A stretch of DNA of 9,611 nt from Candidatus Sumerlaeota bacterium (GCA_026398575.1 JAPLSP010000498.1:1-9611); one strand, 5' to 3'; shown: positions 1 through 6,889, counted from the stretch's first letter. Numbers and translations are program-made. Notes: generated by a model not told the origin, from the letters alone.

Positions 1-9
1 TCGAACATG
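1..9 (-). CDS. 5' end of a minus-strand gene, cut by the window edge
   Basis: On the minus strand a perfect Shine-Dalgarno sequence (AAGGAGG, complement of 16-22) is followed after 7 nt by ATG at 9-7 and then TTC, giving Met-Phe before the sequence ends. Ribosome-site quality and spacing are the only evidence, so the product cannot be named. It has the same orientation as the response regulator at 266-643, with a 256-bp gap between them. That gap is long enough for its own promoter. The ribosome site lies partly inside a small hairpin (11-37). Confidence 0.5.
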
Positions 10-10
10 A

Positions 11-37
11 TCAGACCTCCTTGCTCAGGATGTCTGA
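11..37 (-). promoter_or_regulatory. Hairpin overlapping the ribosome-binding site of the left-edge gene
   Basis: Arms tcagac (11-16) and gtctga (32-37) pair. After one c/t mismatch, tcct (18-21) pairs with agga (27-30) around a 5-nt loop. In minus-strand RNA the AGGA of the AAGGAGG ribosome site sits in the inner stem. Such a fold could partly hide the site from ribosomes. It is short and may be coincidental. Confidence 0.35.
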
Positions 38-134
38 CCTTTGCGCCAAGACTTATGTGTTGTCCAATGAAGCTTTATGCCTCAGAATACAGGGCTTCTC
101 GATACAGACGTTACATAACTGGCTACTACACATA

Positions 135-168
135 ACGCACATTCTGTGTTCGAACACATAATGTGCGT
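135..168. repeat. 34-nt near-perfect inverted repeat
   Basis: The outer arms acgcacatt (135-143) and aatgtgcgt (160-168) are exact complements. After a single c/t mismatch the core tgtgttcgaacaca (145-158) is a perfect 14-nt palindrome, so 32 of 34 bases pair. There is no T-run on either side, so it does not look like an intrinsic terminator. Because the centre is fully palindromic with no loop, a dimeric protein-binding site or cruciform is more natural than an RNA hairpin. It lies between the response regulator's 3' end and the left-edge gene. Confidence 0.6.
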
Positions 169-228
169 GAATAGCGCAAGCACGGTTCTGAGAGGGGTGG
201 AGATCAACCGCGTCATGGAGTCAGAGTA

Positions 229-263
229 CTTAGGCAAAAATGCGTCAGTGAATTTGTGATTCA
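229..263 (-). repeat. Left copy of a 35-nt element shared with 9520-9554
   Basis: Read on the minus strand, this stretch begins just past the response regulator's stop codon and ends in acgcatttttgcctaag. The plus strand at 9538-9554, past the dehydrogenase stop, reads acgtatttttgcctaag (16 of 17 identical). Extending upstream without gaps to 35 nt gives 27 identities. Both copies follow a stop codon in the sense direction of the gene, so the element may be a dispersed intergenic repeat or a shared 3' signal. Confidence 0.5.
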
Positions 264-270
264 GATCACT
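255..270. promoter_or_regulatory. CRP/FNR-like palindrome over the response regulator stop
   Basis: TGTGA-TTCAGA-TCACT matches the known CRP layout (TGTGA-N6-TCACA) at 9 of 10 core positions. It overlaps the response regulator stop codon (268-266) and lies about 250 bp upstream of the left-edge gene. Part of it belongs to the element repeated at 9520-9554, so it may be a by-product of that repeat. No regulator of this family is visible in the window. Confidence 0.25.
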
Positions 271-643
271 TGGCGCTCTTGGGCAGCAGGTCCTTGATTG
301 CTTGCCGCAGCTCGCTAATGTTGAAGGGTTTGCTTAAGGCGCGGCGCGCTCCGAAACGCTGGGCCAGTTCCAGATAGCTCTGCGGGCCGACTTTGGCGCC
401 GCCGGACATGGCGATGACGGGGAGCGCGGGAAATTCACGCCGTATCTCCATGATCGTTTCCAAACCTTCCTTATCCGGCATGATGATATCCAGGATCGCC
501 AGATCGGGAAGGCGTTCGCGCACCATCCGCATGACTTCATTGCCGTCACTGGCCAACCCGACTTCATGTCCATCGGCCTCGATGGTTTCGCGCAATATTT
601 GACGGATTACCAATTCATCATCGGCAACCAGAATATACGCCAT
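266..643 (-). CDS. Single-domain response regulator (CheY-like receiver)
   Basis: This 125-residue protein is a lone receiver domain with no DNA-binding or enzymatic output. The acidic pocket is D8-D9, the phosphoacceptor is D52 (LAILDIIMPD), the switch hydroxyl is S80 (AMSGG) and the conserved lysine is K105 (LSKPF). The segment SGGAKVGPQSYLELAQRFGA between beta4 and beta5 is longer than in CheY; I recall similar loops in other stand-alone receivers. The ATG at 643-641 is preceded on its strand by AAAAGGAAA at good distance. It is cytoplasmic and would take phosphate from a histidine kinase and pass it on or bind a partner. No kinase is adjacent; the nearest is the GAF kinase at 6968-8353, so partnership is only a guess. 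It is transcribed divergently from ilvC. Receiver identity is near certain; the target is unknown. Confidence 0.95.
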   Translation of the reverse strand: MAYILVADDELVIRQILRETIEADGHEVGLASDGNEVMRMVRERLPDLAILDIIMPDKEGLETIMEIRREFPALPVIAMSGGAKVGPQSYLELAQRFGARRALSKPFNISELRQAIKDLLPKSAK

Positions 644-714
644 GATAGATTTCCTTTTGTTTCAAGAGTCATTCAAAAAAACATGTCATACCTCTTTACG
701 CGCCGACGGGAATG

Positions 715-744
715 ATGATAAATGCTTCTGCGGAAAGCAAGCAA
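715..744 (-). promoter_or_regulatory. Candidate sigma70-type promoter for the response regulator
   Basis: On the minus strand TTGCTT (744-739) is followed after 18 nt by TATCAT (720-715). The -10 matches TATAAT at five of six positions; the -35 matches only at TTG. The -10 lies about 70 nt upstream of the ATG at 643. The call rests on these hexamers only. Confidence 0.4.
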
Positions 745-781
745 GCGTTTTCATGGCTGAATTTCGAGGCTGACTTTCCCC

Positions 782-810
782 TTGCGCAAAAGCATCCCTG
801 CGCCTTTAAT
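782..810 (+). promoter_or_regulatory. Candidate sigma70-type promoter for ilvC
   Basis: TTGCGC (782-787) is followed after exactly 17 nt by TTTAAT (805-810), which matches TATAAT at five of six positions. Transcription would begin near 817 and give a leader of about 64 nt ending in GAAGGAG (864-870), 10 nt before the ATG at 881. Confidence 0.4.
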
Positions 811-880
811 CCATGCGGCGTTATTACTCATGCGGAAAAAAAGAACGGCTTATATATTTTTTTGAAGGAGAAATAGTACC

Positions 881-1975
881 ATGCTGATTGATTTCGGCGG
901 CACGAAGGAAGAAGTCATCACCCGCAAAGAATTCCCGCTCGCCAAGGCGCGCAGAATCCTGAAGAACGAAACCATCGCCATTATTGGCTACGGCGTGCAA
1001 GGCCCTGCCCAAGGCCTTAATCTCAAGGACAATGGATTCAACGTCATCGCAGGCCAGGCCAGGGAATTCAAGCGCGACTGGGATCGCGCGGTGGCCGATG
1101 GATGGAAGCCGGGGAAAACCTTGTTTGATATTGAAGAGGCTTGCGAACGCGGGACGGTCATTCAATTCCTCGTCTCCGACGCCGCTCAGCGTGCGATCTG
1201 GCCCACAGTCAAGAAACACTTGAAGCCGGGCGACGCGCTCTATTTCTCGCATGGATTCTCCATTGTTTACTGCAAATGGACCAAGGTGATTCCGCCCAAA
1301 GACGTGGATGTCATCATGGTGGCGCCGAAAGGCTCCGGCCTGAACGTCCGCCGCAATTTCCTTTCCGGCGCAGGCATCAACTCCAGTTTTGCCATTGCGC
1401 AGGACGCCACGGGTTGCGCTTATGATCGCACTGTGGCACTCGGCATCGGCATCGGCTCGGGCTATCTTTTCCCGACGACCTTCGAAGGCGAAGTCACGAG
1501 TGACCTCGTCGGCGAGCGCGGCGTCTTGATGGGCTGCCTGGCGGGCGTGATGGAAGCGCAATACGACACGCTGCGCAAGCACGGCCATTCGCCGAGCGAA
1601 GCCTTCAACGAAACGGTCGAGGAGCTGACGCAGAGCCTCATCCGCCTTGTGGACGAAAACGGCATGGACTGGATGTATTCGAACTGCTCGGCCACGGCGC
1701 AGCGCGGCGCCTTGGACTGGAAGCCGAAATTCAAGAAAGCCGTCCTGCCTGTTTTTGCCGATCTCTATAAGCGCGTCAAGACCGGCGCCGAGTGCCGGCG
1801 TGTCCTCAAGTCCTGCGGTGGCAAGGACTATCAGCAGCTTTTGGGGAAGGAACTGGCCGTGATGCGCGAATCGGAAATGTGGCGCGCCGGCAAAGCCACG
1901 CGCGACCTGCGCCCCAAGGAAGCCGCCAAGAAGAACATCAAGTCCGCGAAGGGCACAGGTGGGCGGAAGGGGTAA
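881..1975 (+). CDS. ilvC: Ketol-acid reductoisomerase, short Bacteroidota/fungal-like type
   Basis: This enzyme converts 2-acetolactate and 2-aceto-2-hydroxybutyrate to the dihydroxy acids of valine, leucine and isoleucine synthesis, using NAD(P)H and magnesium in the cytoplasm. The N-terminal Rossmann domain shows GYGVQG at residues 36-41 and the HGF histidine at 124. The C-terminal knotted domain carries the metal ligands D208 and E212 (SDLVGER) and E244 and E248 (FNETVEE), with S267 in the YSNCSATAQRG motif. At 364 residues it is longer than typical class I enzymes (about 330) and much shorter than class II (about 490). Motifs such as VVALGIGIGSGYLF-like 185-197 and NGMDWMYSNCS (260-270) are what I recall from the Bacteroidota/fungal branch. 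The start is supported by GAAGGAG 10 nt upstream. A Lys-rich tail follows residue 345. No ilvB, ilvH or ilvD is adjacent, and a strong terminator closes the gene. Confidence 0.96.
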   Translation: MLIDFGGTKEEVITRKEFPLAKARRILKNETIAIIGYGVQGPAQGLNLKDNGFNVIAGQAREFKRDWDRAVADGWKPGKTLFDIEEACERGTVIQFLVSDAAQRAIWPTVKKHLKPGDALYFSHGFSIVYCKWTKVIPPKDVDVIMVAPKGSGLNVRRNFLSGAGINSSFAIAQDATGCAYDRTVALGIGIGSGYLFPTTFEGEVTSDLVGERGVLMGCLAGVMEAQYDTLRKHGHSPSEAFNETVEELTQSLIRLVDENGMDWMYSNCSATAQRGALDWKPKFKKAVLPVFADLYKRVKTGAECRRVLKSCGGKDYQQLLGKELAVMRESEMWRAGKATRDLRPKEAAKKNIKSAKGTGGRKG

Positions 1976-1999
1976 GGCCAAAAAAACCGAATGAATTCC

Positions 2000-2035
2000 A
2001 CCGCCGGAGAGGGTAACCTCTTCGGCGGTTTTGTT
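2000..2035 (+). terminator. Intrinsic terminator after ilvC
   Basis: The arms accgccggagagg (2000-2012) and cctcttcggcggt (2017-2029) pair over 13 bp with one G-U, closed by a gtaa tetraloop and followed by ttttgtt. This is a textbook rho-independent terminator 24 nt past the ilvC stop. It ends only 35 nt before the GH2 start codon, leaving little room for a separate promoter. Confidence 0.9.
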
Positions 2036-2070
2036 AAGGTTTGGCGGGCTGGATTCAAAGGAGCAAAAAC

Positions 2071-5000
2071 ATGATCAGGGTTTATGCAGGGGTTTGTCTG
2101 TTGTCTTTATTGGCCATGCAGAGTTTTCTTTTCGCTCAGCAAACCGATGTCCAATATCTCTCCGGCAAGGGGATGGATGACGCCGTGCCGTGGGATTTTT
2201 TCTGCACGGGGGGAATGAACAGCGGCAAATGGACGAAGATCCCGGTTCCCTCCAATTGGGAACTCCAGGGCTTTGGCGCATACAACTATGGCCATGATAA
2301 AAATAAATCCGACGAGCAGGGCAAATACAAACGGTTGTTCGACGTTCCTGAAAGCTGGCGCGGGAAGCGCATCCGCCTTGTGTTCGAGGGTGTCATGACG
2401 GACATGGAGGCGTGGATCAACGGCAAGCCCGCCGGGCCGATGCATCAGGGCGGATTCTATCGCTTCAAGTACGACATCACGAGTCTGATCAAGCTCGGCG
2501 GCTCGAATTTGATTGAGGTGACCGTGAGCAAGAAATCGGCGAACGCGCGCGTCGAGGACGCTGAACGCATCGCCGACTACTGGGTCTTCGGCGGCATTTA
2601 TCGCCCGGTTTATCTTGAAGCGCTGCCCGGCGAATTCATTGACTGGACCGCAATTGACGCGCGCGCCGACGGCTCTTTTTCCATGCGCGCATACGTCGAG
2701 CGCCCCGCTGCAATGGGCGCTGACCGTCTGCGCGCGCAAATTCTTTCGCTCGATGGCGCCAAGATCGGCGAACCTTTCACCATCGCGCTTCCTGCAAACC
2801 AGAACAACGCGACGCTCAAAACCAAGATCGCTTCGCCCAAGCTCTGGACCGCCGAGACGCCGAATCTTTATCGCGTGGAACTGGCGCTGTGCAAAGGCGA
2901 CAGCGTAATTCACTCCGTGAGCGAGCGCTTCGGCTTCCGCACGATCGAAGTGCGGCGCGGCGATGGGATTTATCTCAACGGCTCGAAAATTCATCTCAAA
3001 GGCGTGGACCGCCATAGTTTCTGGCCGGAGTCGGGGCGCTGCCTCAGCCGCAAGCTGTGCCTCGACGACGCGCGCCTCATCAAAGAGATGAACATGAACG
3101 CCGTGCGCTGTTCGCATTATCCGCCGGACAAGGCCTTCCTCGATGCCTGCGACGAAGAGGGCATCTACGTCCTCGATGAACTGGCGGGATGGCAGAGGGA
3201 ACCCTACGATACGCCCGTCGGGAAAAAACTCGTGCGTGAGATGGTTGTGCGTGATGTGAACCATCCCTCGATCCTCTTCTGGGATAACGGCAACGAAGGC
3301 GGATGGAACACGGAACTGGACGGCGACTTTGCGATCTATGACCCACAGGCGCGCAACGTGCTGCATCCCTGGATGTTCTTCGGCGACATCAACACGGGAC
3401 ATTATCCAACTTATAGCAAGCTGACCAAATCTCTCGAAGGGCCGGAGATCGTCATGCCGACCGAGTTTCTGCACGGTCTTTATGACGGAGGGATGGGCGC
3501 GGGGTTGGATGAATATTGGAAAGCCATGCGGGCCTCCAAGTATGGCGCGGGCGGATTCCTCTGGGTGTTCGCGGACGAAGGCGTCAAGCGGACGGACATG
3601 AATGGCATTCTCGACTGCCGTGGCAATCTGGCGCCGGATGGCATCGTCGGAGCGCATCACGAACGCGAAGGCAGTTTTTATTCCGTGAAGGAAATCTGGT
3701 CGCCGATACAGACCAACATGAACGCGCTATCGCTCGGCTTCGACGGCGCCATCGAAATCGAGAACCAATACGACTTCACCAATCTGAGCCAATGCGCATT
3801 CGAGTGGGAAGTGGCGGATTATTCAGGTCCATCGGATGCGGCGTCGGGGCATAAAGTCGCGGCCAAGGGAAAAATCGCGGGTCCCGCCGCCGCTCCGAAT
3901 GCCAAAGCGACGATCAAGATTCCACTGCCGCAGGATTGGAAGGAACATGATTGTCTGCGGCTGACCGCGCTGAGTCCATCGGGCGCGCTGCTGTGGACTT
4001 GGACCTGGCCGATTCATCCGGTAGGCGCCGAACGCGATAGCCCTGCCGCGGCGATTAAAAAGTCCGCAGCCGCAACGGAAGCGTCCGGTGCGATTCGCGT
4101 CGCGGAGGAAGGGGATTTTCTAACGGCGCAGGCGGGCGCCCTCGCTGCGAAATTCGACCGCCGCAATGGCGCCTTGGTCTCCGTTCAGAAAAACGGACAA
4201 GCGATTCCGTTTGGCGGCGGGCCGCGCCTGGTGTCGGTTCCCGAGGAAGCATCCGCGCAAGGATCGGCGGGCGCCGGCGTCGTATCCGCTTCCGAAGCAA
4301 GGATCGTATCGGTCAAGGCCAGCGGTCACGAAGGCGGAAATAAACCGGAGAATGTGATGGACGGTGATCTCGGCACGCGCTGGTCGGCGGATGGGGTTGG
4401 GCAATGGATTACATGCGATTTGGGCGCGGCCATCGAGATCGGGCAGGCATCCATATCATGGCAAAAGGGCGCCTCGCGCGCATCCAAGTTTCAGATTGAA
4501 TGCTCCCAAGACGGCAAGCAATGGACGCCGGTTTTCGACGGGAAAAGCAGCGGCAAGACGGCTGACCTGGAGCCTTATTCTTTCAAGCCCGTGACGGCGC
4601 GCTATGTCCGGATCACCGTCAATGGCAACAGCGAAAGCAAATGGGCCAGCATTCAGGAAATCAAGATCGGCAAGGCGGGCGCCGCCGCCGCCGCAAAGAA
4701 CGCCGCTGACACCGCCGGCAAACCTGCTGAAGGCGCCGGCGCGGCGCCCAAGGCGGCGGCGCTTATGAAACATCGCATCGAAGGCGGCGCGCTGGTTTTG
4801 GAGGGAGAAGGTTGCGGCGGATTCGACTCGCTGCGATGGAAGATGGCGCCGTCCGGGTTGCTGGAGCTGAACTACCGCTACCATCTCAAAGGCGAATTCG
4901 ACAGCTTCGGAATTTCATTCGACCTGCCCGAAGAACATATAAAAGGCGTCAAGTGGCTGGGGCAGGGGCCGTATCGCGTCTGGAAAAACCGGACGAAAGG

Positions 5001-5373
5001 AACGACGCTGGACGTTTGGGATCGCGCGTATCAGAAGGATGGCATTCCCGGAACCTGGTGGGGCTATCCGGAATTCAAGGGCTGTTTCGCGGATGTTCGG
5101 TGGGCCGTCTTGCGAACGGCGGCCGGACCCGTGACCATCGCAACGAATACGCCCGGACTTTTCATGCGGCTCTATACTCCGCCCGACGGCGAGAAGCCGG
5201 GTCCCACAGGCCTCGCCAAGGCATTCCCCAAAGGCGACATTTCGTTTCTGAATGCCATTCCGCCTATCGGATCGAAATTTCATCAAGCAGCCGACAGCGG
5301 TCCGCAAGGCCGGCGAACCAAGGCCGAAGGCGCTTATGAAGGCGCATTGAGTTTTTGGATTGGGGAGAAATAA
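2071..5373 (+). CDS. Secreted GH2 beta-galactosidase-like glycoside hydrolase with internal F5/8 type C domain
   Basis: A 1100-residue family GH2 retaining glycosidase, most likely a beta-galactosidase acting outside the cytoplasm. Residues 1-22 form a signal peptide (basic start, hydrophobic core, cut near FA-QQ). Then come a sugar-binding jelly roll (about 38-186, with the YWVFGGIYRPVYL signature), an immunoglobulin-like domain (188-292), a TIM barrel (about 294-545) and another beta domain (550-650). The acid/base is E409 in WDNGNEGG and the nucleophile E465 in MPTEF. A LacZ-type domain 5 starts at about 681 and resumes at 899-1098, including LGQGPYRVWKNR. Between its halves sits an F5/8 type C (CBM32-like) module (741-867, with MDGDLGTRW) and an Ala-rich linker. 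ATG at 2071 was chosen over the upstream TTG at 2041 because AAAGGAG (2057-2063) and the signal peptide fit it. It ends in tandem stops TAA-TAG. Other beta-glycosidase specificities remain possible. Confidence 0.93.
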   Translation: MIRVYAGVCLLSLLAMQSFLFAQQTDVQYLSGKGMDDAVPWDFFCTGGMNSGKWTKIPVPSNWELQGFGAYNYGHDKNKSDEQGKYKRLFDVPESWRGKRIRLVFEGVMTDMEAWINGKPAGPMHQGGFYRFKYDITSLIKLGGSNLIEVTVSKKSANARVEDAERIADYWVFGGIYRPVYLEALPGEFIDWTAIDARADGSFSMRAYVERPAAMGADRLRAQILSLDGAKIGEPFTIALPANQNNATLKTKIASPKLWTAETPNLYRVELALCKGDSVIHSVSERFGFRTIEVRRGDGIYLNGSKIHLKGVDRHSFWPESGRCLSRKLCLDDARLIKEMNMNAVRCSHYPPDKAFLDACDEEGIYVLDELAGWQREPYDTPVGKKLVREMVVRDVNHPSILFWDNGNEGGWNTELDGDFAIYDPQARNVLHPWMFFGDINTGHYPTYSKLTKSLEGPEIVMPTEFLHGLYDGGMGAGLDEYWKAMRASKYGAGGFLWVFADEGVKRTDMNGILDCRGNLAPDGIVGAHHEREGSFYSVKEIWSPIQTNMNALSLGFDGAIEIENQYDFTNLSQCAFEWEVADYSGPSDAASGHKVAAKGKIAGPAAAPNAKATIKIPLPQDWKEHDCLRLTALSPSGALLWTWTWPIHPVGAERDSPAAAIKKSAAATEASGAIRVAEEGDFLTAQAGALAAKFDRRNGALVSVQKNGQAIPFGGGPRLVSVPEEASAQGSAGAGVVSASEARIVSVKASGHEGGNKPENVMDGDLGTRWSADGVGQWITCDLGAAIEIGQASISWQKGASRASKFQIECSQDGKQWTPVFDGKSSGKTADLEPYSFKPVTARYVRITVNGNSESKWASIQEIKIGKAGAAAAAKNAADTAGKPAEGAGAAPKAAALMKHRIEGGALVLEGEGCGGFDSLRWKMAPSGLLELNYRYHLKGEFDSFGISFDLPEEHIKGVKWLGQGPYRVWKNRTKGTTLDVWDRAYQKDGIPGTWWGYPEFKGCFADVRWAVLRTAAGPVTIATNTPGLFMRLYTPPDGEKPGPTGLAKAFPKGDISFLNAIPPIGSKFHQAADSGPQGRRTKAEGAYEGALSFWIGEK
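4291..4671 (+). other. F5/8 type C (discoidin/CBM32-like) module nested in the GH2 protein
   Basis: Residues 741-867 of the GH2 protein show the family hallmarks: NKPENVMDGDLGTRWSADG near the start, QWITCDLG in the middle, and RYVRITVNGN...WASIQEIKI at the end. Such modules bind carbohydrate, often galactose-type sugars, and anchor enzymes to glycans. The split copies of LacZ domain 5 around it suggest insertion into a loop. A run of GCC codons (residues 870-875) and an Ala/Gly/Pro linker follow. Confidence 0.85.
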
Positions 5374-5556
5374 TAGAGAATGCGGATGCTACTTGACGAT
5401 AGCGGATGGAATGTTTGGGCTTAGGGGATTGACAAGGAATTGCTTGACTTGCCCGTATCCTCATTGACAATCCGCCTTCCTGCAAAAACGCGCCATTCGG
5501 GAATTGCTTCTATCACTGGGAACCAACTTCAATCACCGGGACGAAAGGGATATTTC

Positions 5557-6828
5557 ATGAAACGCGCATTCGGATCGCATGTCTGGCCGATGATTTTGAT
5601 TCTGACAGTCTTGTCGTTGACGGCGCTGGCGGATGACTGGCCGCAATGGCGCGGGCCGAACCGCGATTGCGTCAGCCTCGAAACGGGATTGATGAAAGAA
5701 TGGCCCGCCACAGGTTTGTCGAAAGTCTGGGAAGTTCCGGGAGGCGCGGGCTTTTCGTGTCTGGCCGTGGTCAAGGATCGCGTCTATACGATCTATCAGC
5801 GGGACGGCAAGCAGCGGGCGGTTTGTCTGGACGCCCCGACAGGCAAGGAGGTTTGGGGATTGGACATGGCGCCGTACGTGGACGGCATGGGCTATCATGG
5901 CCCGCGTTCCACGCCGACGGTGGAGGAGAACCGGGTGTATATCCTCAGCGCGCTGGGCGATATCTATTGCCTGAATGCCGCGGACGGCAAGGAAATCTGG
6001 CATGTGGAGACGCTGAAGAAATTCGGCGCGAAAAATCTGCAATGGGCCGACGCCATGTCGCCGCTGATTGACGGCGATAAAGTGCTCCTCAATCCCGGCG
6101 AATCGCGCGATGCTTCGATCGTCGCGCTCAACAAGATGACGGGCGAGCTGATCTGGAAGGCGACCGATCCGGCCAAGGGCGGCGCATTCGGGGATATGGC
6201 GGGATATTCTTCGCCGGTAATCGCGACGCTGGGCGGAATCCGGCAATATGTCTTTTTCCTCGCCACCGGCGCGGCGGGAATCAAGGCGGACTCCGGCCAG
6301 GTTCTCTGGCGCATACCCTGGAAAACGCAATACGACGTCAATGCCGCCACGCCGATCGTCAAGGACGACATGGTCTTCATCACTTCGGGATATAACAGCG
6401 GATGCGCCGTATTCAAAATCGCCGCCGCGCAGAACGCGCAAGCCGCTCCGGCCCAAACAGCCACCCAGGTCTGGCGCAACAAGGTGATCCGCAGCCACTT
6501 TGGCACGCCGATCCTCTATCAGGACCATCTCTATGGCTTTGATGAAAGCGCGCTCGTTTGCGTGGAGTTCGCCACCGGGAGCGTGAAATGGAAAGACGGG
6601 CAATTCGCCAAAGGCTCGCTCGTGATGGCCGGCGGCTTGTTCTACGTCCTTGGCGAGAAAGGCGCTCTGGCACTTGTGCAACCGGACTCCGCGCAGCTGA
6701 AGATCATATCCAAATACGAGACCGGGCTGAGCAAAAACCGCTGCTGGACGATGCCCGTCGTGGCCAATGGCAAGCTCTTCGCCCGCGACGAAGCCAAAAT
6801 CCTCTGCCTGGACGTGAAAGGGAAATAG
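5557..6828 (+). CDS. Secreted PQQ-repeat (BamB-like) beta-propeller protein
   Basis: This 423-residue exported protein is built of PQQ-like propeller blades. A signal peptide covers residues 1-25 (MKRAFG, hydrophobic 11-23, likely cut TALA-DD). It has no lipobox cysteine, so it is probably a soluble periplasmic or secreted protein rather than a lipoprotein like BamB. The mature start DDWPQWRGPNRD is a signature I associate with planctomycete and verrucomicrobial propeller proteins. Blade motifs of the form xLxxxTGxxxW recur at 90-100, 138-148, 190-200, 241-251 and 335-345. An Ala/Gln-rich insertion (about 288-304) sits between blades. No true quinoprotein active site is evident, so it is more likely a scaffold or binding protein than a dehydrogenase. 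ATG at 5557 is preferred over TTG at 5440 because of the AAAGGG ribosome site and signal peptide. It lies 183 bp after the GH2 gene with no terminator seen between them. Confidence 0.88.
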   Translation: MKRAFGSHVWPMILILTVLSLTALADDWPQWRGPNRDCVSLETGLMKEWPATGLSKVWEVPGGAGFSCLAVVKDRVYTIYQRDGKQRAVCLDAPTGKEVWGLDMAPYVDGMGYHGPRSTPTVEENRVYILSALGDIYCLNAADGKEIWHVETLKKFGAKNLQWADAMSPLIDGDKVLLNPGESRDASIVALNKMTGELIWKATDPAKGGAFGDMAGYSSPVIATLGGIRQYVFFLATGAAGIKADSGQVLWRIPWKTQYDVNAATPIVKDDMVFITSGYNSGCAVFKIAAAQNAQAAPAQTATQVWRNKVIRSHFGTPILYQDHLYGFDESALVCVEFATGSVKWKDGQFAKGSLVMAGGLFYVLGEKGALALVQPDSAQLKIISKYETGLSKNRCWTMPVVANGKLFARDEAKILCLDVKGK

Positions 6829-6889
6829 CGCGCCTACCGCGTCCGACATTCCAGTATTGCAGGGCTTCCGGAGTGGCGCTCTAAACTCC

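Larger units (their letters stand above)
644..880. other. Divergent intergenic region between the response regulator and ilvC
   Basis: This 237-bp gap separates two divergently transcribed genes and is AT-richer than the coding DNA. It carries candidate promoters in both directions (715-744 minus, 782-810 plus). Close to ilvC there are seven A (836-842) and seven T (857-863) flanking 14 nt, able to form a weak AT-only hairpin just ahead of the ribosome site. No convincing leader peptide or terminator-type attenuator is visible. Confidence 0.7.

Noticed and set aside
50..170. Integron attC-like site
   Set aside because: Sequences like ttatgtgttgtcc recall parts of attC sites, but no pair of properly spaced core boxes or integrase is visible.
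813..887. 24-codon upstream frame overlapping the ilvC start, as a leader peptide
   Set aside because: It has no ribosome site, its ATG lies upstream of the predicted transcription start, and it is not rich in Leu, Val and Ile codons as an attenuator peptide would be.
824..1981. 385-codon open frame antisense to ilvC
   Set aside because: It covers ilvC almost exactly and is explained by codon bias of the sense gene.
2041..2070. TTG start at 2041 for the GH2 gene
   Set aside because: It would place ten residues before the signal peptide and has no ribosome site; ATG at 2071 has AAAGGAG at the right distance.
2107..3660. 517-codon open frame antisense to the GH2 gene
   Set aside because: The sense frame has a signal peptide, ribosome site and catalytic residues; the antisense product has no recognisable motif.
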